The translations under genes were made by a program, and so were the position numbers. The notes under the pieces were generated by a model. That model searched no databases. It was not told the DNA's origin and saw only the letters and a program-made list of their open reading frames with translations. From positions 1 through 33,365 of the forward strand of contig JAAZZE010000022.1 in the NCBI GenBank assembly GCA_014239255.1: a stretch of DNA of 33,365 bases, read 5' to 3'. This DNA is from Gammaproteobacteria bacterium. Lineage in GTDB: Bacteria > Pseudomonadota > Gammaproteobacteria > Arenicellales > UBA868. Shown here piece after piece: positions 25,440 through 33,365 of this stretch. Each line of letters begins with the position of its first letter. The first letter of the stretch is position 1.

Positions 25440-28121
25440 ATGACTGAAGATAGCCCAGGGGCGCAGCCCCAGACCTCGAGCGGGGCCGATGCTCCCGAGA
25501 TAGATCGGTCGATCTACCGTTATGTTCTGCGCTATACCCTGCGCGGACAGTTATTCCTGCTTTTGCTAACGGCGTTGACAATGCCGTTGGTCTATATCTC
25601 CCTTGATATCCCAAAACGGATCATAAACCAGGCTATCGGTGGTGTTGATATGCCTGATCAGATCCTGGGGTTTGGGGTGGATCAGGTCAGCTATCTACTA
25701 GCTCTGTCGGTTGCTTTTTTGCTGGTCGTGGTTATATCAGGTGCTCTGAAGTTTTACCTAAATGTCTACAAAGGTGTTCTGGGTGAGCGGATGTTACGAC
25801 GCTTCCGTTTCGATCTTTACACCCGAATTCTTCGTTTTCCCTCTGCTCATATCCGACGCACCACACCGGCTGAGATCATTCCAATGATCACTGCAGAGAC
25901 CGAGCCGCTAGGTGGTTTGATTGGAGATGCCATCGCGGCGCCGGCATTCCAGGGCGCGTTGTTGCTGACCTATCTTTCATTTATCTTTCAGCAGGATATC
26001 TGGCTCGGCCTGGCATCGATAGCTCTGTATCCACCGCAGATGTATCTGATTCCAAAGCTGCAGGCAAAAGTCAACGCCCTGGCAAAGACCCGGGTACAAA
26101 CGGTGCGGTCGTTGGCGGGTCATATCGGGGAAACCGTGCAGGGAGCTACTGACATTCATGCCAATGACAGTGGACGATTTGAAAGAGCAAAGACATCAAA
26201 CCAGTTGGGACGGATATTCGATATCCGCGAGGAGCTTTATCGGCGCAAATTCTTTATCAAGTTTCTCAACAATATTCTGGCACAGATAACTCCTTTCTTC
26301 TTTTTCTCAATTGGGGGCTACCTTGTTATTCAAGGTGATGTGTCGCTTGGGGCACTGGTGGCTGTTCTTGCCGCTTATAAGGATATTGGCCCGCCATGGA
26401 AAGAGTTGCTTAAGTTCTACCAGGTCTTCGAGGATACGCGGGTTAAGTACGAACAGGTTGCAAAGCAGTTTGAGCCGGAAAACATGATTAAAGCCTCGAT
26501 ACTTGAGGACCGAGCGGTTGTTGAATCACTCAAGGGAACGTTGACTGCCAGTAACGTCAGTTACGGTGAGGACGAGGACAGTCAAACGGTCAGCGGAGCC
26601 AGTTTTTCAATGCCACTGGATACCCATGTCGCAGTGGTAGGTGGCGCGGGATCAGGAAAGAGTCACCTGGCTGGGCTGGTTGCGCGGGTATTGTGGCCCA
26701 CGGTGGGTCGTTTGAGTATTAATGATCTGGATTGGTCTGAAGTGCCCGAGGCAGTTCCCGGGCGAAGGGTCGCCTGGGTCGGCTCGAGTGCCCATATTTT
26801 TTCCGGGACTATTAGTCACAATTTGTACTATGGCTTGATGAATTCGCCACAAAACCTGGACCCGAACACTGAGGATAAGGCTGAGCAGCGGCGCCTGCGG
26901 GAAGCCCTGGCATCGGGCAACAGCACAGATAGTGCGAAAGCGCCGTGGCTCGATTTAGCTGCCGGCAATCTTTTGGATGAACGGGCGCTGCTGGAAAAAG
27001 CAATAAAAGTACTAGCGGTAGTGCAGCTTGACGAAGATGGGTACCGTTTTGGCCTTGGCATGCACACTACGCTTTCGGATCAGGATGACATTCGGACTCG
27101 ATTTCTAAAAGCGCGTGAACAAATCCTTGCCAAAGGTCTCGAGTTCGTGGCGTTTGATCCGGATATCTATAATGCCAATATCACTGTTGCCGAAAATATT
27201 CTCTTTGGCAATCCAGATGATCCAGCCTTTGATCCGGGCCGACTGCCCTCCAACCCTCTGGTCACCCAATTGCTGCGCGACGCTGGACTCTTTGATGACT
27301 TTTTGGTGATGGGGCATAAGGTCGCGGCAACGATGGTTGAGATTTTCTCTGGCGTTAGCCCCGATAGCGAACTATTTGAGCAGTTCAGTCTGGTCAGCAG
27401 TGATGATCTGGTCGTGCTTGAACGTATCTTGCAGGACACGCCGGATACTGCAGTAAGTAATCTTGCCCAATTGCAAGAAGCCGACCAGGAAATTTTGCGT
27501 GCACTAGTGTACCGGCTATCCCCGGCCCGACACCGTCTGGGAATAATTGATGAGAGTGTTCAGCAGCGGTTGCTTAAGGTGCGCGGGATGCTGCGCGATG
27601 AGTTAGGGTCTGATAACGATTCTGTTACCTTCCTCGACGCTCAAGCTTTTAATCCAGGATTGAATATTGAGTCTAATGTTCTTTTTGGAGCCATGCCCTT
27701 TGGTAAACCAGCAGTTCGGGAGACTATCCGTCGTGAAATTGATGAAGCGATAGTTGCTACAGGTTTACGAGAGTATGTGATTGAGCTCGGCCTAACGGCA
27801 GACGTGGGCAATGCCGGTGGCCGGCTGAGCAGCATTCAACGGCAGAAGCTCGTGATCGCTAGAGCGCTGATGAAGGATCCCGATTTGCTCGTAGTAGACG
27901 AAGCGCTTGGGCCCTTGGATCTTAACGCCCGCAGCCAAATCATTAAAAACGTTTGCGAGTTCATGAGCGGCCGTGGCGTGCTCTGGGTGCTGGAGACCTC
28001 AGCGCTGGCTCGAGAATTCGAGAATGTAATCGTGATGGGTTCGGGTCGAATATTAGAGCAGGGTAAGGCCGAAGCATTGGAGCAGCAAAACGGGCCGTTC
28101 AAAGCTTTGTTGACGGACTGA
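25440..28121 (+). CDS. ABC exporter with expanded, degenerate nucleotide-binding domain
   Basis: Fused permease-ATPase of 893 residues, far longer than a standard half-exporter (about 580-600). About five or six membrane segments lie before residue 330 (around 36-56, 84-104, 165-205, 284-325). The ATPase part has Walker A GGAGSGKS (401-408, Lys407) and Walker B LLVVDE (Asp820, Glu821). Between them are some 410 residues instead of about 120. Three Q-loop-like segments occur at 444-465, 570-590 and 729-750, each ending in a NxxxG stretch such as NILFG. The first is correctly spaced from Walker A and the third from the signature. The Q-loop Gln is replaced in all three; the signature is LSSIQ (796-800); the H-loop His is Glu852. 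Divergent GT4 genes and the following ldcA suggest export of an envelope glycan or lipid. Confidence 0.85.
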   Translation: MTEDSPGAQPQTSSGADAPEIDRSIYRYVLRYTLRGQLFLLLLTALTMPLVYISLDIPKRIINQAIGGVDMPDQILGFGVDQVSYLLALSVAFLLVVVISGALKFYLNVYKGVLGERMLRRFRFDLYTRILRFPSAHIRRTTPAEIIPMITAETEPLGGLIGDAIAAPAFQGALLLTYLSFIFQQDIWLGLASIALYPPQMYLIPKLQAKVNALAKTRVQTVRSLAGHIGETVQGATDIHANDSGRFERAKTSNQLGRIFDIREELYRRKFFIKFLNNILAQITPFFFFSIGGYLVIQGDVSLGALVAVLAAYKDIGPPWKELLKFYQVFEDTRVKYEQVAKQFEPENMIKASILEDRAVVESLKGTLTASNVSYGEDEDSQTVSGASFSMPLDTHVAVVGGAGSGKSHLAGLVARVLWPTVGRLSINDLDWSEVPEAVPGRRVAWVGSSAHIFSGTISHNLYYGLMNSPQNLDPNTEDKAEQRRLREALASGNSTDSAKAPWLDLAAGNLLDERALLEKAIKVLAVVQLDEDGYRFGLGMHTTLSDQDDIRTRFLKAREQILAKGLEFVAFDPDIYNANITVAENILFGNPDDPAFDPGRLPSNPLVTQLLRDAGLFDDFLVMGHKVAATMVEIFSGVSPDSELFEQFSLVSSDDLVVLERILQDTPDTAVSNLAQLQEADQEILRALVYRLSPARHRLGIIDESVQQRLLKVRGMLRDELGSDNDSVTFLDAQAFNPGLNIESNVLFGAMPFGKPAVRETIRREIDEAIVATGLREYVIELGLTADVGNAGGRLSSIQRQKLVIARALMKDPDLLVVDEALGPLDLNARSQIIKNVCEFMSGRGVLWVLETSALAREFENVIVMGSGRILEQGKAEALEQQNGPFKALLTD

Positions 28122-28123
28122 AT

Positions 28124-29038
28124 ATGTCCGGGACTGATTCCTTCGCGATAATGTCCAGCACAGAAGCGATTCGGTTACTCGCACTGGAGCCTTGCGGACC
28201 CCCCGATGGGGACATCCTGGACGCAAGCCTGAAGAGTTTGCGTCTTGCAGGGATGCATGTCGATTACCAGCCCTATGATCGAGGCGCCGGGGAACGACTC
28301 GGGGAGCGCGGGGTAGCAGAACGTTTGTCACAGTTAAACGCTGGGCTCGGCGGGACGCATTATGATTATCTGCTGTGTGTTCGCGGGGGTTATGGCGCAA
28401 GTGATCTACTATCGCTCATCGATTGGCCGGCGCTTGCCCGGATGAATCCACGCCCCCTGATCGGATTTTCCGATGTAAGTGCGCTGCAAAGTGCATTTTA
28501 CACACGGTTACAGTGGCCCAGTTTACACGCGCCAATGCCTGGTTCACCGTTATGGGCGAATGGTCCAGATGTGAATCAACTGACCGGGTATTTGCAAAAA
28601 GGGCGGCCGTGGTACGGTGCCATTTCAGTTACCCCGTTAAAAGCCAAAGGCCAAGAGGTCTGCACCGGTCTTCTGTTCGGCGGTTGTTTGAGTGTTCTGA
28701 CCAATCTGATCGGTACAGCGTATTTGCCAGCATCGTTCGCCGATCATATTCTTTTTTTCGAAGATACCGGAGAGAGCGCCTCCCGAGTGCTGCGCTACTG
28801 GCGCCAATGGCTCGATTGTGGTTTGCTGGAAGGGGTTGTTGCAGTGGTTTTGGGGAGTTTTTCGAAGATTACCGCAGATCAAAGTGAAGACTGGTTGCGC
28901 AACGAAATTGGGCAACGCACCCCATGCCCGGTGTTTGCTTCACAGGATTTTGGCCATATCAGTCCGAATATGCCTTTGTGCCTTGGTTCAAAGGCTCAGA
29001 TCAGGGATAACTCGCTGACGTGGACACTTAAGGATTGA
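28124..29038 (+). CDS. ldcA: LD-carboxypeptidase (muramoyltetrapeptide carboxypeptidase), family S66
   Basis: Cytoplasmic LD-carboxypeptidase that trims the terminal D-alanine from murein tetrapeptides during peptidoglycan recycling, 304 residues. The catalytic triad is visible: Ser93 (RGGYGASDLL), Glu213 (FFEDTGESASRV) and His278 (SQDFGHISPN). PLIGFSDVSALQ and HAPMPGS are family motifs. There is no signal peptide, which fits a cytoplasmic enzyme. It starts two bases after the ABC transporter stop, so the two are one transcript. An in-frame ATG at 28151 could be the real start, as the first nine residues do not look conserved. Some S66 proteins act instead on microcin-like peptides (MccF), so that alternative remains. 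Confidence 0.87.
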   Translation: MSGTDSFAIMSSTEAIRLLALEPCGPPDGDILDASLKSLRLAGMHVDYQPYDRGAGERLGERGVAERLSQLNAGLGGTHYDYLLCVRGGYGASDLLSLIDWPALARMNPRPLIGFSDVSALQSAFYTRLQWPSLHAPMPGSPLWANGPDVNQLTGYLQKGRPWYGAISVTPLKAKGQEVCTGLLFGGCLSVLTNLIGTAYLPASFADHILFFEDTGESASRVLRYWRQWLDCGLLEGVVAVVLGSFSKITADQSEDWLRNEIGQRTPCPVFASQDFGHISPNMPLCLGSKAQIRDNSLTWTLKD

Positions 29039-29236
29039 TCCGGGTCGGTTTCAACTGGCGAGCCGGGCCGGCAACGATCTGAACAAAGTCGCTCAATTGC
29101 TATCGAATGAGCAGCATTGCGTGTCCGAACCTACAACCCGCCTTGTGCTGTTTGGATGCCCAAAGTACCATCGCCTTTCCACGAAATACAATCTTTGCCG
29201 TGACCGGTTTCAAATTGTCTAACGAGGGGTTATCAG
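29039..29236. other. Intergenic region before dapA
   Basis: 198 bases without a gene. A GC palindrome GCCGGGCCGGC is at 29062-29072 but has no T run. A TACAAT (29187-29192) could be a -10 for dapA, with a leader of about 38 bases, though no good -35 is seen. The dapA ribosome-binding site GAGGGG is at 29224-29229. This gap separates the ABC-ldcA transcript from dapA-purC-purL. Confidence 0.5.
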
Positions 29237-30112
29237 ATGTTGACAGGTAGCATGGTGGCGATGGTCACTCCAATGAATGAGGAAGGTGCGGTTGACTGGT
29301 CCGCGCTCGAGGGGCTCGTTGAGCACCATATCTCTCAGGGCACTGATGGAATTGTTTCCGTGGGTACCACTGGGGAGTCAGCTACGCTCGACCATAAAGA
29401 ACATGGCGAAGTGATCAGCCGTACAGTTCAAGCGGTTGCCGGAAGGATTCCAGTGATTGGCGGCACCGGCGCCAACTCAACCTCCGAGGCCATCGCGTTG
29501 ACCCAACGGGCGATGGATGCCGGGGTCGATGCCTGCCTGCTTGTGGTTCCTTATTACAACAAGCCCCCTCAAGAAGGGTTGTATCAGCATTTCAAGGCCA
29601 TTGCTGAGGCGGTTGCCACCCCACAGATTCTATACAACGTGCCCGGACGCACAGCGGTAGATATGCATAACGATACGACAGTGCGCCTGGCGGAGATCGA
29701 CAATATAGTAGCGATCAAAGATGCGACCAACGATCTGGATCGAGGACGTGATCTCATTGCCCGCTGTCCTTCGGATTTCGCCATTTATTCCGGAGAGGAC
29801 GGCAGCGCCTGTGAGTTGATGCTTGCGGGGGGTAAAGGCACTATCTCGGTTACGGCGAACGTCGCCCCGCAACTCATGCATCGGATGTGCCAGGCCGCGG
29901 TTTTGGGTCATGCTGACGAGGCGCGCGCTCTTAACAATCAATTGGAGGGCCTGCATAAAGCGATGTTTTTAGAGTCGAACCCAATTCCCGCCAAGTGGGC
30001 GCTTGAGCAACAGGGTTTGATAGGCGGACGAATCCGCCTGCCGTTGGTACCATTATCGGAGCAGTATCACGATCGGGTGCGTTCTGCCATGCATCGGGCC
30101 GGCATCCTCTAG
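29237..30112 (+). CDS. dapA: 4-hydroxy-tetrahydrodipicolinate synthase
   Basis: Condenses pyruvate with aspartate semialdehyde, the first committed step to diaminopimelate and lysine. At 291 residues it is the size of E. coli DapA (292). The Schiff-base Lys161 (VAIKDATND), Tyr133 (ILYNVPGRT), Thr44-Thr45 (GTTGES), Tyr107 ([10 protein letters not shown]) and Arg138 all fall at the E. coli positions. The start is ATG 29237 with GAGGGG seven bases upstream. purC follows after 38 bases. In E. coli the gene bamC lies between these two, and it is missing here. The exact residue match makes a different aldolase of this family unlikely. Confidence 0.95.
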   Translation: MLTGSMVAMVTPMNEEGAVDWSALEGLVEHHISQGTDGIVSVGTTGESATLDHKEHGEVISRTVQAVAGRIPVIGGTGANSTSEAIALTQRAMDAGVDACLLVVPYYNKPPQEGLYQHFKAIAEAVATPQILYNVPGRTAVDMHNDTTVRLAEIDNIVAIKDATNDLDRGRDLIARCPSDFAIYSGEDGSACELMLAGGKGTISVTANVAPQLMHRMCQAAVLGHADEARALNNQLEGLHKAMFLESNPIPAKWALEQQGLIGGRIRLPLVPLSEQYHDRVRSAMHRAGIL

Positions 30113-30150
30113 TTGCTTTAACCCTCAATCAGATAAAGGCTCACCGACAT

Positions 30151-30879
30151 ATGCAAAAAGGTCAAGAATTGTACTCGGGGAAGGCGAAATCTGTTTTCCT
30201 TACTCAGGATCCCACCCAGCTGATTATGGAATTTCGTGATGATACGTCGGCTTTCGATGGTGAAAAAATGGATCAGCTTGCCCGCAAAGGAACGGTGAAC
30301 AACCGCTTCAATGCCTTCATCATGGATCACCTCGAGTCTAAGGGTATCGCAACCCACTTCGAAAGGCTTCGCAGTGACACGGAATCCCAGGTTAAGCGGC
30401 TGGATATGATTCCAGTGGAGTGCGTTGTGCGAAATATTGCAACGGGATCCTTGTGCAGGCGTCTTGGTGTTGAGGATGGTCTAGATCTCACGCCCCCGAC
30501 ATTCGAGTTCTTCCTTAAGAATGATGAACTGCACGACCCAATGATTAACGAATATCATATTGCCTCCTTTGACTGGGCGACTCCTGAAGAGGTGGCGAGC
30601 ATGCAAGCCCAGACTTTTCGGGTTAACGAGATCTTGAGTGCGTTGTTTGCCGCGGGTGGGATGATCCTGGTTGACTTTAAGCTGGAGTTTGGCCGCTTCG
30701 ACGGTCAACTATTACTGGGTGATGAGTTCACTCCGGATGGGTGCCGCCTTTGGGACACCGATACCCGAAAAAAGCTGGATAAAGACCGCTTTCGCCAGGG
30801 CCTTGGCGGTGTCGTCGAGGCCTACGAAGAGGTTGCACTGCGGCTCGGGGTTGATCTCGCAAAACCCGTCTCTTCCTGA
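30151..30879 (+). CDS. purC: Phosphoribosylaminoimidazole-succinocarboxamide synthase
   Basis: SAICAR synthetase: joins aspartate to CAIR with ATP in de novo purine synthesis. It has 242 residues, close to the E. coli enzyme (237). The N-terminal [11 protein letters not shown] and [12 protein letters not shown] form the ATP site. [14 protein letters not shown] and [20 protein letters not shown] are the two SAICAR synthetase signatures. It begins 38 bases after dapA and is followed after 21 bases by purL, so two purine genes appear linked. Nothing about the sequence is unusual. Confidence 0.96.
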   Translation: MQKGQELYSGKAKSVFLTQDPTQLIMEFRDDTSAFDGEKMDQLARKGTVNNRFNAFIMDHLESKGIATHFERLRSDTESQVKRLDMIPVECVVRNIATGSLCRRLGVEDGLDLTPPTFEFFLKNDELHDPMINEYHIASFDWATPEEVASMQAQTFRVNEILSALFAAGGMILVDFKLEFGRFDGQLLLGDEFTPDGCRLWDTDTRKKLDKDRFRQGLGGVVEAYEEVALRLGVDLAKPVSS

Positions 30880-30900
30880 CCGGGCAGCCTGGGTAAAGCC

Positions 30901-33365
30901 GTGCTGATCCTGGGCGGCGCCTCTGCGGTATCCTCTTTTCGTCTAAAAAAACTGAGCCATGATGCCGCCAGTTGGGGCCACCAGCTTGGGGGTCTGAGGG
31001 CCTTTTTCTTTTACCTCGCAGATACGAGCAGCGAGTTATCTTCGAACGACAAGGCCAGGTTGCAAAATCTGGTCGGCGGTACTCAAGAATCTACGGAAGA
31101 TGTCGTCGCTGCGGCGGGTGCTTTGCTGGTTGTTCCCCGCTGGGGAACACGGTCCCCATGGTCAACCAAGGCAAGCGAGATCGCAAAACGTTGTAGCCTT
31201 TCTGGATTGCGGCGCCTCGAACGAGGGGTTGCATGGCACTTTGATGGCATGAGTCACGATGCCAAGGCCCGTCAGTACTTAGCGCAGCTGGTTCATGACC
31301 CAATGATCGAGTCGATTGCCCAGGATCCGGCTAAGCTCGCCCAAACTTTTTATACCGCAAATGCAGGGCCTCTGGGGTTCGTAGACGTTCGCGACGGTGG
31401 CATGGCGGCCCTTGAGGAGGCTAATCGGCGCGAAGGGTTTGCGTTGAATCATGACGAAATCGCCTACCTTGTAGAAGAATTCAAGCGGCTCGGTCGCAAT
31501 CCAACAGATGTCGAATTGATGATGTTTGCCCAGGTAAATTCTGAGCATTGCCGGCACAAGATATTTAACGCACGCTGGAGCGTTGACGATGTAGACCAGC
31601 CGCATTCCCTTTTTGAGATGATCAAAAGCACTCATGCTGCGAACGGCGATAAGACGCTGGTAGCTTATCGGGACAACGCTGCAGTTATTACGGGCTACCC
31701 GTCTGCCTGGTTTTTACCGCGCCCGGATGACGGCGAGTATTCGCAACTTGCCGAATCGATGCATCTATTGATGAAGGTCGAGACTCATAATCATCCTACC
31801 GCTATCTCGCCTTTCCCCGGGGCAGCGACTGGATCCGGCGGTGAGATCAGGGATGAGGGTGCCACCGGACGCGGCGGGAAACCCAAGGCCGGCATTACGG
31901 GCTTTTCTGTCTCGGATCTGCGTCTGCCGGGTTGGCCGATGCCCTGGGAGCTCGAGTTTCAGCACCCAAGACGGCTCGCGAGCCCATTGCAGATCATGCT
32001 GGATGGCCCGATCGGTGCTGCATCGTTCAATAACGAGTTCGGTCGGCCCAATATCGGTGGGTATTTCAGAACCCTGGAAGTTCTTTGTGATACTCCGGAT
32101 CGGGCGCTTCGTCGGGGCTATCACAAACCGATTATGTTGGCCGGTGGAATGGGCAATATTCGACCAGAACATGTCGCCAAGCAATCGATAGAACCCGATG
32201 CCCTGATCGTGGTGTTGGGTGGACCCGCGATGCTGATTGGGCTGGGCGGTGGTGCGGCTTCCAGTGTCGATTCGGGACAAAGTGATGAGGCACTAGATTT
32301 TGCATCAGTGCAACGTGGCAATGCCGAGATGCAGAGGCGATGCCAGGAGGTGTTAGACCGGTGTATTGCGCTGGGTGTCCAAAGTCCTATTGTGTCCTTG
32401 CATGATGTTGGTGCCGGCGGGCTATCGAATGCGCTGCCTGAGCTTGTGCACGATGCGGGAATCGGCGCCGTGTTCAACCTGGGCGCTATTCCGAGTGATG
32501 AGCCGGGGCTTTCGCCGATGCAACTTTGGTGTAATGAAGCGCAGGAGCGTTACGTCTTGGCTGTCGCACCAGAACGGATCGAAGATTTTAAGGCGCTATG
32601 CGAGAGGGAGCGGTGTCTTTTTAGCATCGTGGGTAACGCCAGCGCGGATGAGCATTTGCATGTCTGCGGCGTTACCGGGGTTGCCGGGCCGCACCCGGTG
32701 GATCTGCCTATGACAACCCTGTTTGGCAACGTACCACTCATGCAGCGCGATGTCCGGCGGCAGGCAGCCAACTACCGGGCTCTGGACCTTTCTGACATCA
32801 CCATGGATGAGGCCTTTGATCGGGTGCTACGCCTGCCGGCGGTGGCCGATAAGACTTTTCTGATTACGATCGGCGACCGAAGTGTTGGAGGCCAAGTGGT
32901 GCGTGATCAGATGGTCGGCCCCTGGCAGGTCCCAGTCGCCGATGCCGGGGTTACGGCTGCCGGTTTCCATGGCCACACTGGCGAGGCAATGGCGGTGGGC
33001 GAGCGAACGCCTCTGGCCCTCGTGAGTGGGCCAGCCAGTGGTCGGATGGCGGTCGCCGAGGCAATTACTAATATCGCCTGCGCCGGGGTTCACGCGCTTT
33101 CAGACGTCCATCTGTCGGCCAACTGGATGGCTGCCGCTGGTGAGGTCGGCGAAGACGCGGCACTTTTTGATACGGTGCGGGCGGTGGCGAGCGAACTTTG
33201 CCCGGCACTCGGTATCTCGATTCCCGTAGGCAAGGATTCGATGTCTATGTCGACCCGTTGGAAGGTTGGGGAGGTCGAGCATAGCGTCTCCTCTCCGTTA
33301 TCGCTGGTGATTACCGCTTTTGCATCGGTTGGAGATGTGCGCAAGTGCGTTACCCCCGAACTTAA
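30901..33365 (+). CDS. purL: Phosphoribosylformylglycinamidine synthase, N-terminal part (runs off the window)
   Basis: Large single-chain FGAM synthase, which converts FGAR, glutamine and ATP to FGAM. The open frame runs from GTG 30901 to the window end without a stop: 821 codons of an expected total near 1290. The start matches the family ([14 protein letters not shown] against E. coli EILRGSPALSAFR). [19 protein letters not shown] (Met291 to His298 region) is the ATP/FGAR-site signature. [15 protein letters not shown] starts at His501, followed by [24 protein letters not shown] lies near the end. The C-terminal glutaminase domain is beyond the edge. The long form, rather than separate PurL, PurQ and PurS, is typical of gamma- and betaproteobacteria. 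The gap to purC is 21 bases. Confidence 0.95.
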   Translation, partial: MLILGGASAVSSFRLKKLSHDAASWGHQLGGLRAFFFYLADTSSELSSNDKARLQNLVGGTQESTEDVVAAAGALLVVPRWGTRSPWSTKASEIAKRCSLSGLRRLERGVAWHFDGMSHDAKARQYLAQLVHDPMIESIAQDPAKLAQTFYTANAGPLGFVDVRDGGMAALEEANRREGFALNHDEIAYLVEEFKRLGRNPTDVELMMFAQVNSEHCRHKIFNARWSVDDVDQPHSLFEMIKSTHAANGDKTLVAYRDNAAVITGYPSAWFLPRPDDGEYSQLAESMHLLMKVETHNHPTAISPFPGAATGSGGEIRDEGATGRGGKPKAGITGFSVSDLRLPGWPMPWELEFQHPRRLASPLQIMLDGPIGAASFNNEFGRPNIGGYFRTLEVLCDTPDRALRRGYHKPIMLAGGMGNIRPEHVAKQSIEPDALIVVLGGPAMLIGLGGGAASSVDSGQSDEALDFASVQRGNAEMQRRCQEVLDRCIALGVQSPIVSLHDVGAGGLSNALPELVHDAGIGAVFNLGAIPSDEPGLSPMQLWCNEAQERYVLAVAPERIEDFKALCERERCLFSIVGNASADEHLHVCGVTGVAGPHPVDLPMTTLFGNVPLMQRDVRRQAANYRALDLSDITMDEAFDRVLRLPAVADKTFLITIGDRSVGGQVVRDQMVGPWQVPVADAGVTAAGFHGHTGEAMAVGERTPLALVSGPASGRMAVAEAITNIACAGVHALSDVHLSANWMAAAGEVGEDAALFDTVRAVASELCPALGISIPVGKDSMSMSTRWKVGEVEHSVSSPLSLVITAFASVGDVRKCVTPEL

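Noticed and set aside
25440-28121. Reading the long ABC protein as two fused complete ATPase domains or a frameshifted pair
   Set aside because: Only one Walker A and one Walker B/signature set is present and the frame is continuous, so it is one domain with an internal expansion.
29062-29072. GC palindrome GCCGGGCCGGC as the terminator after ldcA
   Set aside because: One-base centre, no T run on either strand; not a plausible intrinsic terminator.
29195-29223. TTGCCG-17-TCTAAC as a promoter of dapA
   Set aside because: Transcription would begin after or inside the GAGGGG ribosome-binding site at 29224-29229, leaving almost no leader.
1-33365. Mobile element, prophage, CRISPR array, tRNA or rRNA
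   Set aside because: No transposase, integrase or phage-like protein, no regularly spaced direct repeats, and no recognisable structural RNA sequence were seen on either strand.

Overview
The window reads as a chromosomal segment of a Gammaproteobacterium, probably an uncultivated, possibly marine one. This is inferred from a GC content a little above half, E. coli-like AvtA, Prc and DapA, a long single-chain PurL, and purC close to dapA. No phage, insertion sequence, CRISPR array, rRNA or tRNA was seen. It contains 27 protein genes, 26 complete and one (purL) cut by the right edge. Coding density is high and GTG/TTG starts are common.

Left part (1-9702): a glyoxalase I-like gene and a CDKN3-like protein phosphatase converge on a HAD phosphatase. 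A choline dehydrogenase-like GMC oxidoreductase follows, overlapping a Nudix hydrolase by 4 bases. On the minus strand lie prc (periplasmic tail-specific protease) with avtA, then an enoyl-CoA hydratase with mtnA (methylthioadenosine salvage).

Middle (9703-18466): an intergenic region with three inverted repeats precedes prpE-mcm-pccB-MOSC. The first three genes activate propionate, carboxylate propionyl-CoA (beta subunit only) and isomerise methylmalonyl-CoA. The biotin-carrying alpha subunit, the epimerase and the mutase chaperone are not in the window. A fatty-acyl-type CoA ligase (minus) and a MaoC-type hydratase (plus) diverge from a 313-base gap. Together with the enoyl-CoA hydratase, this makes the region rich in acyl-CoA metabolism.

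Right-centre (18472-29038): a compact, uncharacterised, envelope-looking locus. Two adjacent GT28/COG4671-like predicted glycosyltransferases and a GNAT acetyltransferase run on the plus strand. They converge on a minus-strand operon of two GT4 glycosyltransferases, a histidine phosphatase and a P1-family (DmpA-like) peptidase. Divergent from that operon are an ABC exporter and an LD-carboxypeptidase. The exporter's nucleotide-binding domain has about 285 extra residues, carries three Q-loop-like segments, and lacks the usual Q-loop, signature and H-loop residues. This locus is the best candidate in the window for an undescribed system, plausibly making, modifying and exporting a glycoconjugate. 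That role is inferred.

Right end (29237-33365): dapA, purC and the first 821 codons of purL, i.e. lysine/peptidoglycan precursor and purine synthesis. bamC, which separates dapA and purC in E. coli, is absent.
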